A DNA stretch of 26,504 bases from a virus. The position numbers and the translations under genes were made by a program. The stretch is from the IMG/VR virus record IMGVR_UViG_3300031227_000350, positions 1-26,504 of that record; one strand, given 5' to 3'. Shown here piece after piece: positions 1 through 7,391 of the stretch (within the stretch, counting starts at the first letter, position 1; each line of letters begins with the position of its first letter). The notes below the pieces were generated by a model. That model searched no databases. It was not told the origin of the DNA and was given only the letters and a program-made list of their open reading frames with translations.

Positions 1-1
1 C

Positions 2-379
2 GAGCTTCAGCAAGCACACAACGCCGGCACTGTTCACCGGCTGTACGAGACACACGGAGCGGACTCGCTGGTAGCCAGGGTGCCGAACCCGGGCGCTTGC
101 CCCGACTGCCTGCGATTGTTCCTGGACCCGGAGGGGAAGCCCCGGATCTGGGTGCTGTCCGAACTTCTAGCAAAGGGCGACAACGTCGGGCGCAAGCGGC
201 GCGACTGGATAGCGACGTGGAGCACGGTCCACCCCAACTGTCACTGCCGCACGCGATGGGTGCCCGCCGGATTCGCCTTCAACGATGAATGGAGCCTGCT
301 ACCCGCCGAGATGGTTTCGCAGTCCGAAGAGACCGCGGACGAAGCCTCCCTGGAACAGCCGCCCGGTGATCAGTCCTGA
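2..379 (+). CDS. Phage head morphogenesis protein, Mu gpF-like (C-terminal fragment)
   Basis: The frame is open from base 2, so this is the last 125 residues of a gene that begins upstream; the internal GTG at 80 is unlikely to be the true start. A CPDC motif (fragment residues 33-36) is followed about 40 residues later by HPNCHCR (77-83). This Cys/His arrangement is typical of the C-terminal region of Mu gpF-like minor head proteins, which sit near the portal and help prohead assembly. The metal-binding role is inferred from spacing. The tail end (from about residue 88) is acidic and low in complexity. It lies immediately upstream of the protease/scaffold gene, the usual portal - gpF - protease - capsid order. 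The portal would be expected just outside the window. It could instead be the C-terminus of a portal-gpF fusion. Confidence 0.7.
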   Translation, partial: ELQQAHNAGTVHRLYETHGADSLVARVPNPGACPDCLRLFLDPEGKPRIWVLSELLAKGDNVGRKRRDWIATWSTVHPNCHCRTRWVPAGFAFNDEWSLLPAEMVSQSEETADEASLEQPPGDQS

Positions 380-497
380 TCGGGCGCGATCAACCATCAC
401 CATAGGTGCCCGAAACTGCTAAGGAAAGGTTGTGGCGTAACCTTGCGTTCGGTGGGATCCATCCCGTAGCCTGCGACCATACGTCCCCGGAGGATCT
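380..497 (+). other. Intergenic gap before the protease gene
   Basis: This is the longest stretch in the window without a gene (118 bases). It holds a short inverted repeat, AAGGTT at 426-431 and AACCTT at 439-444, and a second small one around GGGATCCATCCC. It ends in the GGAGG ribosome binding site (489-493) of the next gene. No convincing sigma-70-type promoter could be read. It may hold a late promoter or simply be a leader. Confidence 0.3.
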
Positions 498-1934
498 ATG
501 GCCGAAACGCCCTTCGCCCTCACGCTCCCATTCGAGCTGCTCGCAGTCGAGGCGGACGAACTCGTCAAAGCCGGCGAAAAGCCCAAGCGGCGCATGCTCC
601 GCGGCTTCGCTTCGACCGAGATGAGGGACCAAGAGGGGCAAGTCGTCAAGCAATCCGGGCTCGACTTCTCGTGGTTCAAAGATAACGGCCTGTTCCGTTG
701 GAAGCACACCCCGAAGCCCGATGAGGGCAGGGACGAGCCCCTCGACTACGTCGCCAAGCCTACCCTGGTACAGACCGGCAAGAAGACTCCCCGCGGCAAC
801 AAAGCCACCTACGTCGAGGGCGAGTGGCTTGAACAGCCGGTCGCCTATGAAGTAGAGGCGCTCGCGAAGGCGCTCCAGGAAGCCGATCGGTCGATGGGGA
901 TGAGCGTCGAGGGCTACATTTTCGCCTACAAAGACCCCGAAACCAAGCGAGACATTGCCCGCGCCATCGTCCGAAACATCGCATTCGACCCCGCGCCCAT
1001 GAACCTCGAGGCGACGGCGGAGGTGTTCCAAAAGGCGATGGGCAGCGTCCAGGCGGACCTCGACAAGTGCGCCACCGCTGCGAAAGCCAAGCTAAAGAAG
1101 GGCATAGACGACTACCCGGACGCTGACGACGACGAAGACCTCGAAGACGGGACCGATGCGGACGAAGAAGAAGGATCAATCATTGAGGGCGAATCCGACA
1201 TGGAGGACAAAGACGAACTCCAAGCCGGCGCCTCGAAAACGGAGGGAACGATGAGTTTCGCAGACTTGGTCACGCAGGGTAAGGCCCTGACCGACGCTCA
1301 GAAGGCCGAGCTTATCGGTGAGCTGGGCGGGTCCACGACCTCCAACGAGGCGGTCGGTGATATGCGCAAGGCGCTGGGCGTCATGGAGGGCTCGGTTGAC
1401 GTGCTCGCCAAGTCGGTTGGCTCTGCGCCCGAGCGCCTCCCCGGCGATCTCGAAGGCATGCGCCGCGGCATCGCGGAGTCCAACGCATCGCTTCGCGAGC
1501 TGGCGGCCAACGATGAGGCCAAGGCCGACGTGTTCGTGGCGCTCACCGAACTCGTCAAGGCCATGGACACGCGCATGGAGCGCATCGAAGGGTCCATCGC
1601 GACCCCGGTCGCCGCGGTCTCCCCGGAGCTTGAGGCGAACGTCGCCACGCTCCTGAAGGCCATGGGGCGCCCCGTGGCCCCTCGCGGCGTGACCGGCTCC
1701 GACGCCGCGGCCGTGCTCGAGCACCCCGCAGAGGGGACCGGCGACGTCCTGTCGAAGAGCGCCGCGGTTGCCTCCCTGACTCGTTCGATGCAGTCGGCCC
1801 GCCATGCCGGCGACGATATGGCCTGCAACCGGATCGGTGAAAGCCTCCAGCGAATCGACACGATGCAGGCCGGGCAGCAGGTCAAGGCTTCCGAAATCAC
1901 CGCCATCGTCGGCAGCTACGCCAACGGGCAGTAG
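498..1934 (+). CDS. Prohead protease fused to capsid scaffold
   Basis: A 478-residue protein starting at an ATG preceded by GGAGG at 489-493. The N-terminal ~175 residues resemble HK97-type prohead proteases: RGFAST (35-40), then a DxEGQVV strand, a candidate catalytic His70 in FRWKH, a candidate catalytic Ser136 in GMSVEG, and a closing IAFDPAPMN segment like the conserved end of that fold. Residues about 205-240 are a very acidic linker. Residues 252-478 are Ala/Glu/Met-rich, predicted helical, and look like a scaffold. Such proteases cleave scaffold and capsid delta-domain inside the prohead before packaging. The protein directly precedes the capsid gene. It also contains an in-frame internal start at codon 252, giving the fused and nested arrangement seen in lambda C/Nu3. 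Catalytic residues are assigned by motif, not by alignment. Confidence 0.85.
   Translation: MAETPFALTLPFELLAVEADELVKAGEKPKRRMLRGFASTEMRDQEGQVVKQSGLDFSWFKDNGLFRWKHTPKPDEGRDEPLDYVAKPTLVQTGKKTPRGNKATYVEGEWLEQPVAYEVEALAKALQEADRSMGMSVEGYIFAYKDPETKRDIARAIVRNIAFDPAPMNLEATAEVFQKAMGSVQADLDKCATAAKAKLKKGIDDYPDADDDEDLEDGTDADEEEGSIIEGESDMEDKDELQAGASKTEGTMSFADLVTQGKALTDAQKAELIGELGGSTTSNEAVGDMRKALGVMEGSVDVLAKSVGSAPERLPGDLEGMRRGIAESNASLRELAANDEAKADVFVALTELVKAMDTRMERIEGSIATPVAAVSPELEANVATLLKAMGRPVAPRGVTGSDAAAVLEHPAEGTGDVLSKSAAVASLTRSMQSARHAGDDMACNRIGESLQRIDTMQAGQQVKASEITAIVGSYANGQ
1241..1246 (+). promoter_or_regulatory. Internal ribosome binding site for nested scaffold
   Basis: GGAGGG lies four bases upstream of an in-frame ATG at 1251, inside the protease-scaffold gene. 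It is as strong as the site before the full-length start (GGAGG, 489-493). A second in-frame ATG at 1200 has a weaker GAGGG upstream and is a less likely alternative. Confidence 0.55.
1251..1934 (+). CDS. Nested scaffold protein (internal start in protease gene)
   Basis: In-frame translation from the ATG at 1251 would give 227 residues identical to residues 252-478 of the protease-scaffold, beginning MSFADLVTQG. It starts just after the acidic linker, so it would deliver the helical scaffold without the protease. Lambda Nu3 inside C is the precedent: free scaffold is made in excess over protease from an internal start. Here the evidence is the frame, the strong ribosome binding site and the domain boundary. 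The sequence alone does not show that it is translated. Confidence 0.5.
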   Translation: MSFADLVTQGKALTDAQKAELIGELGGSTTSNEAVGDMRKALGVMEGSVDVLAKSVGSAPERLPGDLEGMRRGIAESNASLRELAANDEAKADVFVALTELVKAMDTRMERIEGSIATPVAAVSPELEANVATLLKAMGRPVAPRGVTGSDAAAVLEHPAEGTGDVLSKSAAVASLTRSMQSARHAGDDMACNRIGESLQRIDTMQAGQQVKASEITAIVGSYANGQ

Positions 1935-1970
1935 CGAGCGCGCGGCCTAGCCGCGAGGAGAGAAGGCACT

Positions 1971-3389
1971 ATGAGTCTGTTTCAGCTTAGCGCACAGCAG
2001 GCCGGCGGGCAGCCCGAAGCCGCCGGACTTGACCCCAGCATCCTGGGGATCGACAACCCGGAAGAGTTGGCGAAGTCCCTGACCGCCGGCCAGCCGTATC
2101 CGGCCGCCGCTCCGGGCAATCTGGCTCCGGTCATGCCGGAGTCCCTCGACGGGACGATCACGTCCCTGTTGTTCAAGCGCAACCATATCCGATTCCAGGA
2201 GAAGCTGGCGGAGATGGGCGTGGACAACACCGTCCACCAGTACGTCCGTCAGTCCAGCTACGGTACTCCGACGCTCGCGTGGGTCGCTGAAGGCGCCATC
2301 CCGAGCGTGGAGTCGGCCCCGTCGTGGAGCCGCGAGTACGCGAAGCTCAAGATCGCCGTGGAGCTGTATCAGGTGACCGACGTCGCGCGGATCGTCAAGA
2401 TTCTCCCGGGCGCCGGCGCGAACGCGCTTGCAGCGAACACCACGGCCGCGTCCCTGAACCTTCTCTCGAAGATCGAAGAGGATCTCTTCTTCGGCTCCGA
2501 GGCTCTGTGCCCGCTCGCCATCGACGGCCTCGCGACGCAGATGATCGCCGCCGCTCCGACGCAGATCACCGATATGCGCGGGGAGTCGCTGACGCAGGAC
2601 AGCCTCGACGAAGGCGTTGCGAACGTCATGGACCGCGCCGGAATGCTCGACGCCGTCTGGATGAGCAACAAGTCCAAGCGCATCCTCGGTCAGCTCGAGA
2701 TCCCGAAGCGCCGGTACGGGCCGAACGAAGTCGGCAACCAGCGCGGCAAGTCCGGCATGCCGATGGCCGGACAGATCAGTCAGGTGAACGACGAGTTCGT
2801 TCCCTACGAGCCCAGCTACTTCCTCCAGTCCGACCGCGGCGGCCCCGTGGGCGCCGTGGGCGCGTCGGCCCCGGCGGCTCCGTTGCTCACCAGCGACACG
2901 GTCGCAGCCGGCGGCGCGGACAACCTCTTCCAGGCCGCGGACGCGGGCAAGTACTACTACGTCGTCGAGGCGTGGGGCCCCAACGGGATCTCCGCTTCCT
3001 TTACCAGCGCGCAGCAGACGATCGCGGCCGGCGAGAAATGCACCCTGGTGATGAACGACGCGGCCATCGCGGACGTGTGGTTCTACAAGGTCTACCGCAG
3101 CTCCAACAATGGCGCCGCGAGCACCGCGCGCTTCATGGTCTCGGTCCCCTTCGGCGGCGTGACCACGATCGTCGATGAGAACGCCGACATTCCCGGTACC
3201 TGCTGGGCGTTCGGCGTGTCCTACGACCCCGAGATCCTTCAGACCGTGCGACTCGGCGTGAAGGCCGCGCGCATCGAACTGGCGCGTCTCGGTACCGCCC
3301 AGCGGTTCATGGTGGTTTCGGTGCTCGGCCTCATGCTGAAGGCTCCGAGCAAGCTGTGGGCCTGGAAGAACTGCGGGCAGTCCCTCTAG
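1971..3389 (+). CDS. Major capsid protein (HK97 fold) with inserted beta domain
   Basis: A 472-residue protein with a purine-rich GAGGAGAGAAGG just before the ATG. Its place after the protease-scaffold and its size fit a major capsid protein. The segment around residues 57-140 (LDGTITSLLFKRNH, then YVRQSSYGTPTLAWVAEG) looks like the E-loop and P-domain region of HK97-fold capsid proteins. Residues 414-455 (FGVSYDPEILQTVRLGVKA onward) read as the returning core strand and helix. Between them, roughly residues 295-412, lies a stretch with a different character (KYYYVVEAWGPNGIS ... VWFYKVYRSSNNG) that looks like an Ig/FN3-type beta-sandwich, probably exposed on the capsid surface. The N-terminal ~50 residues are flexible and may be a cleaved delta-domain. 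The fold assignments are inference from sequence character and context. Confidence 0.85.
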   Translation: MSLFQLSAQQAGGQPEAAGLDPSILGIDNPEELAKSLTAGQPYPAAAPGNLAPVMPESLDGTITSLLFKRNHIRFQEKLAEMGVDNTVHQYVRQSSYGTPTLAWVAEGAIPSVESAPSWSREYAKLKIAVELYQVTDVARIVKILPGAGANALAANTTAASLNLLSKIEEDLFFGSEALCPLAIDGLATQMIAAAPTQITDMRGESLTQDSLDEGVANVMDRAGMLDAVWMSNKSKRILGQLEIPKRRYGPNEVGNQRGKSGMPMAGQISQVNDEFVPYEPSYFLQSDRGGPVGAVGASAPAAPLLTSDTVAAGGADNLFQAADAGKYYYVVEAWGPNGISASFTSAQQTIAAGEKCTLVMNDAAIADVWFYKVYRSSNNGAASTARFMVSVPFGGVTTIVDENADIPGTCWAFGVSYDPEILQTVRLGVKAARIELARLGTAQRFMVVSVLGLMLKAPSKLWAWKNCGQSL

Positions 3390-3398
3390 GCTGGTCAA

Positions 3399-3422
3399 GG
3401 CGGGCGCCGTAGGGCGCCCGCC
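3399..3422 (+). terminator. GC-rich hairpin after the capsid gene
   Basis: A perfect 10-bp inverted repeat, GGCGGGCGCC at 3399-3408 and its complement at 3413-3422, closes a GTAG tetraloop ten bases after the capsid stop codon. There is no T-tract, so it is not a classical intrinsic terminator. It may attenuate readthrough into the next gene or protect the 3' end of the abundant capsid message. Confidence 0.55.
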
Positions 3423-3471
3423 GGTGGCCGCATGATTCGCGTCGGGGCCAGGCGCCCCCAGGGAGATACCA

Positions 3472-6303
3472 ATGAGCGATATCCCGATGACCGACCGCGT
3501 CTTCCTTTCCGACGCGGAACTCACTCATGCCGAAGCGTCCGATCCGCTTCAGAGCAAGTACAAGCTGATGCGGCGGCGTCAGTCCACCATGGCCGGCAAC
3601 ATCTTCGCGGACCCGTTCGAGATGTTCTCTTGCGACGTGCGCGATCTGGCTGAAGGCCGGACGTACCGCTGCAAGAGCCGCATCGGCCGCGCAGCGCTGC
3701 GGGATGCCATCGAGAACCTCACGGAAAAGTACGAGGACCACCGCGTCTACGTGGTCGGCACCGTTCACGGCGCAGCAGACGTGACGAATACGATCGCGGC
3801 GAGCGGCGGTGACGGAACCTGGACGGCCGCAGCCGGGACCGTAGACGAGTGGACGCAGCTCAATGCGATCCGCGCGGCGGTCATTCTGCACTTCGCGATG
3901 GGGGCGGTAACGCACCTCACTGCCGACGTGATCAACCTGCTCACCTACCCGGCGGCCGGCGCTCAGGACATTTTCGGGCTCCTCAAGCTCGTGAACGACC
4001 TGATCTCCACCCTCCAAGCTCACTGCGCCGACGTCGTCTCGCACACCGTCGCGGACACGGTCAATCCGCCCGACCATGCGCTCCTGTCGAATGGCAACCT
4101 GCTATCGACCGACGACTGGTACGGGGAGTTCGTCTGGGACGCGACGAGCACGGACGACACCTACAGCTTCGACAACGTCTTCACGCAGACGTGGCGACAC
4201 TCTTCCGTGGCCGACTCCGGCGCGGGCCGCTTCGTTCTCACGAACGTGTTGCCCTCCCTCATCTTGATCGAGACCGAAGAGATCGTACACGCCCCGGTGG
4301 CAGACCTTGCCGCCCTGAAGGCGCTGCCCCTCGACGAACTCGACAACAACATGATGATCCTGTGCGCGACGCTGGGCCAGTACCGCTATTCCGCCGCCTC
4401 GACGGCCACCGCCGACGACGTCGGAGTGATCACGCCCACGGCCGCCCCGGCCGGTGTCGGGCGCTTCCTGCGGACTACCCCGTTGCTCATGCCGATCATG
4501 GAGACCGGCAAGGTCTACGTGGACGGTACCCTCGGTTCGGACACCACGGGCAACGGTGCGATCAACAAGCCGCTGGCGACGATCTCCGCGGCGATCACCC
4601 TGGCAGCGGCGGGAAACTCGCTGTTCATCGCCGCCGGCACCTACACCGAAGCGGTGGCGTTCTCGAAGACGCTCAATGTGTTCGCTCGAGGCGTGACCAT
4701 CGTGGGCGCTATCACGATCACGGACGTTCTCTACATGGAAGGCGCGGCAATCACCGGCAACGTGGACTCGGGCCACAATGCCATGCTTCGCGACGTGACG
4801 ATCAACGGCACACTGGACGTCACCGCGGCGCGCGACCTTCTCTATGACAACCTGAGCGTTGTCGGCGCAATCACCCTGTCGAGCACGGGCGCCATGAGCG
4901 GATTCATGCTCACCGCCAGTTCGACGCTCACCAGCACGGGCGGCGCGGGCGTGCATAACCATATCGGCAGTATCGCTGGCGCTCTCATCCTGTCGGGCGG
5001 AGCCAACATCACCCGTCTCGCGGGTACCTCCGTCACAGGCGCGGCGACCTACAGCGGCACCGCCCAGTGCGACCTGGAGGGTTGCAACTTCCTTTCCACG
5101 CTCGACGTGGACGGAAACGGCGCCCAGGTGCGACTCGTAAATACCGACGTCGCCGGCCTCGTCACGGTGGACGGTGCGGCGGGAGCGAACACCCTGACCG
5201 CTCAGGGCGGGGATCTCGAAGGCGGGCTCGTCGCAGACAATGGCGCTGTCGTCTCCTACACGGCCGCCTACGCCGGAAACGTCACGTCGGACAATGCCGC
5301 CTACGTCACCCTCTTGGACGTCTTCTGGAATACCGCCCCGGTCTTCCAGGCCGACACAAACGGCGGGGTCAACATCGCGTACACCGGTCTCTCCAGGATG
5401 CTGGCTACGGGCGGCGCGCTCACGGGAACCCCGTTCCTGCTCGCGGGCGGGAGTATCACCATCGACAACGTCGAGTTCGAGCACACGGGCAACACCGACA
5501 TCATCACGATGTCGGCCGGCGCGTTCTCGATTCGCGGCGGCAGTCTTTCGGGCAACCGGGCCGCAGCAATGTTCGTCCCGGGCGGCGGTGACTTCTCGGC
5601 CGAAAACTGCGAACTGGAGAACGGAAACGCCGACGACGCCATCATCGCGGAACTCGCGCTGTGCCCCAACGTGGGTCTCACCGACGTGACGCTCGACGGC
5701 GTGCTCGACTGCACCGGCGTTGCGGTCGATGCGACCGGCGTGCGTCTCCAGCACCCTGGCCTCTCCGCTCTCATCGCGGCTTCGGTAACGGAGATGAAGC
5801 GTTCGCAGCGCTTCGTCGGCTTCCTAAACGCGGGCGACGAACTGCACGCGCAGTGGACTGCCCCCGGTGGCGCCATTGACGAGAATGCCGGGTTCGGTCT
5901 CGTCGGCGGTGTGGCCGCTGGTATGCCGTGGCCCGCAAGAACGGTCGGAGTCATCGCCACCGATGTGGGACTTGCCTTCACCGTCACCGGCACCGATGCG
6001 GCGGGCAACGTCATTGCCGAAGTAGGCGCGACGATCAACGGCACGGTCTACACCGACGCGGCGTTTGCCAGCATCACTCGATTCGAGTGTGCTTCCCCGG
6101 GCGGCAATAACATCGACCTCATCACCGGCGATGGGGTGTTCCTGGGATGGGACGTCCTGGGCGTGACCCATGCCGCTATCGACGCCGGAGTCTTGGGCCC
6201 GGAGGTTGACGCCGGTCTCGGCGCCTTCGACGTCGAGACCCGGGTGTGGGTGCCTACCACGCTCCCGGCCGGCGGAAGCTACAACGTCGAAGTCGCCGTA
6301 TAG
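3472..6303 (+). CDS. Large beta-helix virion protein, putative head fibre/decoration
   Basis: A 943-residue protein with GGGAG at 3461-3465 before its ATG. It has four parts. Residues 1-94 are basic and include a CSRD-like start that may contact the capsid. Residues 95-200 are a helical module with three HxxxDxxN motifs (His99, His148, His191). Residues about 347-760 are a right-handed beta-helix: VYVDGTLGSDTTGNG, then KPLATISAAI and IAAGTYTE, which is the classic entry to pectin-lyase-like or DUF1565 folds, followed by many short Gly/Thr/Asn/Val rungs. Residues about 790-943 end in TVTGTDAAGNVIAE and GDGVFLGWD, a beta domain often seen in phage structural proteins. Its place right after the capsid gene and before the neck genes points to a capsid-displayed fibre or spike. 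Enzyme activity on a glycan is possible but no catalytic residues were identified. Confidence 0.65.
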   Translation: MSDIPMTDRVFLSDAELTHAEASDPLQSKYKLMRRRQSTMAGNIFADPFEMFSCDVRDLAEGRTYRCKSRIGRAALRDAIENLTEKYEDHRVYVVGTVHGAADVTNTIAASGGDGTWTAAAGTVDEWTQLNAIRAAVILHFAMGAVTHLTADVINLLTYPAAGAQDIFGLLKLVNDLISTLQAHCADVVSHTVADTVNPPDHALLSNGNLLSTDDWYGEFVWDATSTDDTYSFDNVFTQTWRHSSVADSGAGRFVLTNVLPSLILIETEEIVHAPVADLAALKALPLDELDNNMMILCATLGQYRYSAASTATADDVGVITPTAAPAGVGRFLRTTPLLMPIMETGKVYVDGTLGSDTTGNGAINKPLATISAAITLAAAGNSLFIAAGTYTEAVAFSKTLNVFARGVTIVGAITITDVLYMEGAAITGNVDSGHNAMLRDVTINGTLDVTAARDLLYDNLSVVGAITLSSTGAMSGFMLTASSTLTSTGGAGVHNHIGSIAGALILSGGANITRLAGTSVTGAATYSGTAQCDLEGCNFLSTLDVDGNGAQVRLVNTDVAGLVTVDGAAGANTLTAQGGDLEGGLVADNGAVVSYTAAYAGNVTSDNAAYVTLLDVFWNTAPVFQADTNGGVNIAYTGLSRMLATGGALTGTPFLLAGGSITIDNVEFEHTGNTDIITMSAGAFSIRGGSLSGNRAAAMFVPGGGDFSAENCELENGNADDAIIAELALCPNVGLTDVTLDGVLDCTGVAVDATGVRLQHPGLSALIAASVTEMKRSQRFVGFLNAGDELHAQWTAPGGAIDENAGFGLVGGVAAGMPWPARTVGVIATDVGLAFTVTGTDAAGNVIAEVGATINGTVYTDAAFASITRFECASPGGNNIDLITGDGVFLGWDVLGVTHAAIDAGVLGPEVDAGLGAFDVETRVWVPTTLPAGGSYNVEVAV
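6220..6245 (+). repeat. 26-base exact repeat, copy 1 (in head beta-helix gene)
   Basis: These 26 bases are identical to 10736-10761 in the tail-terminator candidate, and both are read in the same codon phase, giving GAFDVETRV (the last codon differs at its third base, just outside the identity). The match stops sharply on both sides and the flanking proteins are unrelated. Confidence 0.85.
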
Positions 6304-6308
6304 GACAG

Positions 6309-6342
6309 GCGCCGCAGGGGCCTCACGGGGCCTCTGCGGCGC
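6309..6342 (+). terminator. Long GC-rich hairpin after the beta-helix gene
   Basis: GCGCCGCAGGGGCC at 6309-6322 pairs with 6329-6342 over 14 positions with one G-U wobble, around a six-base loop. It begins six bases after the stop codon. No T-tract follows, so it is probably an attenuator or mRNA-stabilising structure. It mirrors the hairpin at 3399-3422, and the two bracket the beta-helix gene. Confidence 0.55.
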
Positions 6343-6360
6343 TCTGCGGAAGGGGTACGC

Positions 6361-6861
6361 ATGGACAACGCCCGACTTCAGCACAAGCGTGACAGGCAGT
6401 CAGCCTCGCTCGGCGTGGCCCATGGCCGTTCGTTCGACCCTGACGCTGCGGCGCTCGCCGTAGTCGAGGGCGAGCCGCGGGCGTCCTATACCGTCAAGGA
6501 CAAGAACCCGGAGATTGCGGATCGGCAAATGCACCTTCGCGTTGCCACCGCGACCGAGGCGGACCCCAACACGGCGGCTCCCGCGAGCGCGGGCATCTTC
6601 GGGGAGGCGTCCCTGATCTCGGACGTGCTGTGGCACGTAGACCGGCCTGCGGCGGCGACGGCGGACATTTACGTCTGGGCGCTCACCGAAGTCGAGCCCG
6701 GTCTGCACAAGTGGATCCTCGTGGATACGGTTCTGGCTGTCGTCAACCTGAGCGAACGCCGGAGCCCCACTCGCATGCGTCCTGTCTTCTTCCAGTTCGG
6801 AAACACCACGGGTATCACGGCCGGAACCCCGGCAAGCGTGAGGGCGTCGCTCGGCGTGTAG
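6361..6861 (+). CDS. Unknown structural protein, first of a tandem pair
   Basis: A 166-residue protein that I do not recognise, with an AAGGGG site before its ATG. It opens MDNARLQHKRDR, a basic tip, followed by a probable beta-rich body containing ASYTVKDK, VLWHVDR, IYVWALTEVEPG and HKWILVDT, and ends SVRASLGV. It shares this whole layout with the next gene, so the two arose by duplication. It lies between the large beta-helix head protein and the head-tail connector, so a head decoration, capsid-vertex or neck accessory role is a reasonable inference. No signal peptide or membrane segment is visible. Confidence 0.8.
   Translation: MDNARLQHKRDRQSASLGVAHGRSFDPDAAALAVVEGEPRASYTVKDKNPEIADRQMHLRVATATEADPNTAAPASAGIFGEASLISDVLWHVDRPAAATADIYVWALTEVEPGLHKWILVDTVLAVVNLSERRSPTRMRPVFFQFGNTTGITAGTPASVRASLGV
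6472..6504 (+). repeat. 33-base exact match between duplicated genes, copy 1
   Basis: Identical to 6982-7014 in the neighbouring paralog, at an offset of exactly 510 bases, which equals the distance between the two start codons. It encodes EPRASYTVKDK and marks the duplication at DNA level. Confidence 0.85.
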
Positions 6862-6870
6862 GAGCGACCC

Positions 6871-7383
6871 ATGGACAACCCGCGGCTTCAGCACAAACGC
6901 GACAGACGGTCAGCCTCAATAGGCGTAGCCGGCGGTCATTCCTTCGATGCCGACGCGAGCGCTCTCGCCGTAGCTGAAGGTGAGCCGCGGGCGTCCTATA
7001 CCGTCAAGGACAAGCACCCCGCCACGGTCCCGGATCGGATGATGTTCGCGCGCATCGTCGCGGGCGCCGAGCTTGATCCGAACACCGCGCCACCAGCAAA
7101 CGCGGACGTCTTCTGGGAAGCCGCCTTGATCTCGAACGTGCTGTGGCATGTAGAGCTTGGCGCGGGCGTCACCGCAGAGGTGTACGTCTGGGTGCTCACC
7201 GAAGTCGAGCCCGGCCTGGAGAAGTGGATCCTCGTGGATACGCGCTTGGCGATCGAAAGCCTGGAAGAATTCGCGAGCCCCACCCGCATGCGGCCGGTGT
7301 TTTTTCAGTTTGTGTACACAGGGAAACTTCCACCCTTGCCGGGCCCGCCCCCCTCAATCGTGAGGGCCTCGCTAGGCGTTTAG
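6871..7383 (+). CDS. Unknown structural protein, second of a tandem pair
   Basis: A 170-residue paralog of the upstream gene, starting ten bases after it with GGAG in the gap. The opening MDNPRLQHKRDR, the central EPRASYTVKDK, VYVWVLTEVEPG, EKWILVDT, SPTRMRPVFFQF and the final VRASLGV are all shared. By eye about 60% of aligned residues are identical. Differences cluster in the region after VKDK and near the C-terminus, where this copy has a Pro-rich loop (LPPLPGPPPS). Function is unknown. The pair may form a heteromer, or the second copy may occupy a different symmetry position on the head. Confidence 0.8.
   Translation: MDNPRLQHKRDRRSASIGVAGGHSFDADASALAVAEGEPRASYTVKDKHPATVPDRMMFARIVAGAELDPNTAPPANADVFWEAALISNVLWHVELGAGVTAEVYVWVLTEVEPGLEKWILVDTRLAIESLEEFASPTRMRPVFFQFVYTGKLPPLPGPPPSIVRASLGV
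6982..7014 (+). repeat. 33-base exact match between duplicated genes, copy 2
   Basis: Identical to 6472-6504 and in the same codon phase. A second long near-identity lies further on, covering the LTEVEPG to KWILVDT codons in both genes. Confidence 0.85.
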
Positions 7384-7391
7384 GAGCGGCC

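Noticed and set aside
1947-3524. Long minus-strand open frame (525 codons) opposite the capsid gene
   Set aside because: GC-rich codon bias on the + strand produces long antisense frames; it has no ribosome site, an Arg/His/Gly-rich composition, and it opposes a confident gene.
3432-3653. Small + strand frame (73 codons) before and across the beta-helix gene start
   Set aside because: It overlaps the well-supported start at 3472 in another frame and has no ribosome site.
4102-5754. Long minus-strand open frame (550 codons) opposite the beta-helix gene
   Set aside because: Same shadow effect; composition Arg/His/Gly-rich and no signs of a fold.
7143-7391. Upstream extension of the connector gene to an earlier in-frame start
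   Set aside because: It would overlap the paralog gene for about 240 bases and lacks a ribosome site; the ATG at 7392 has GGAG just before it.
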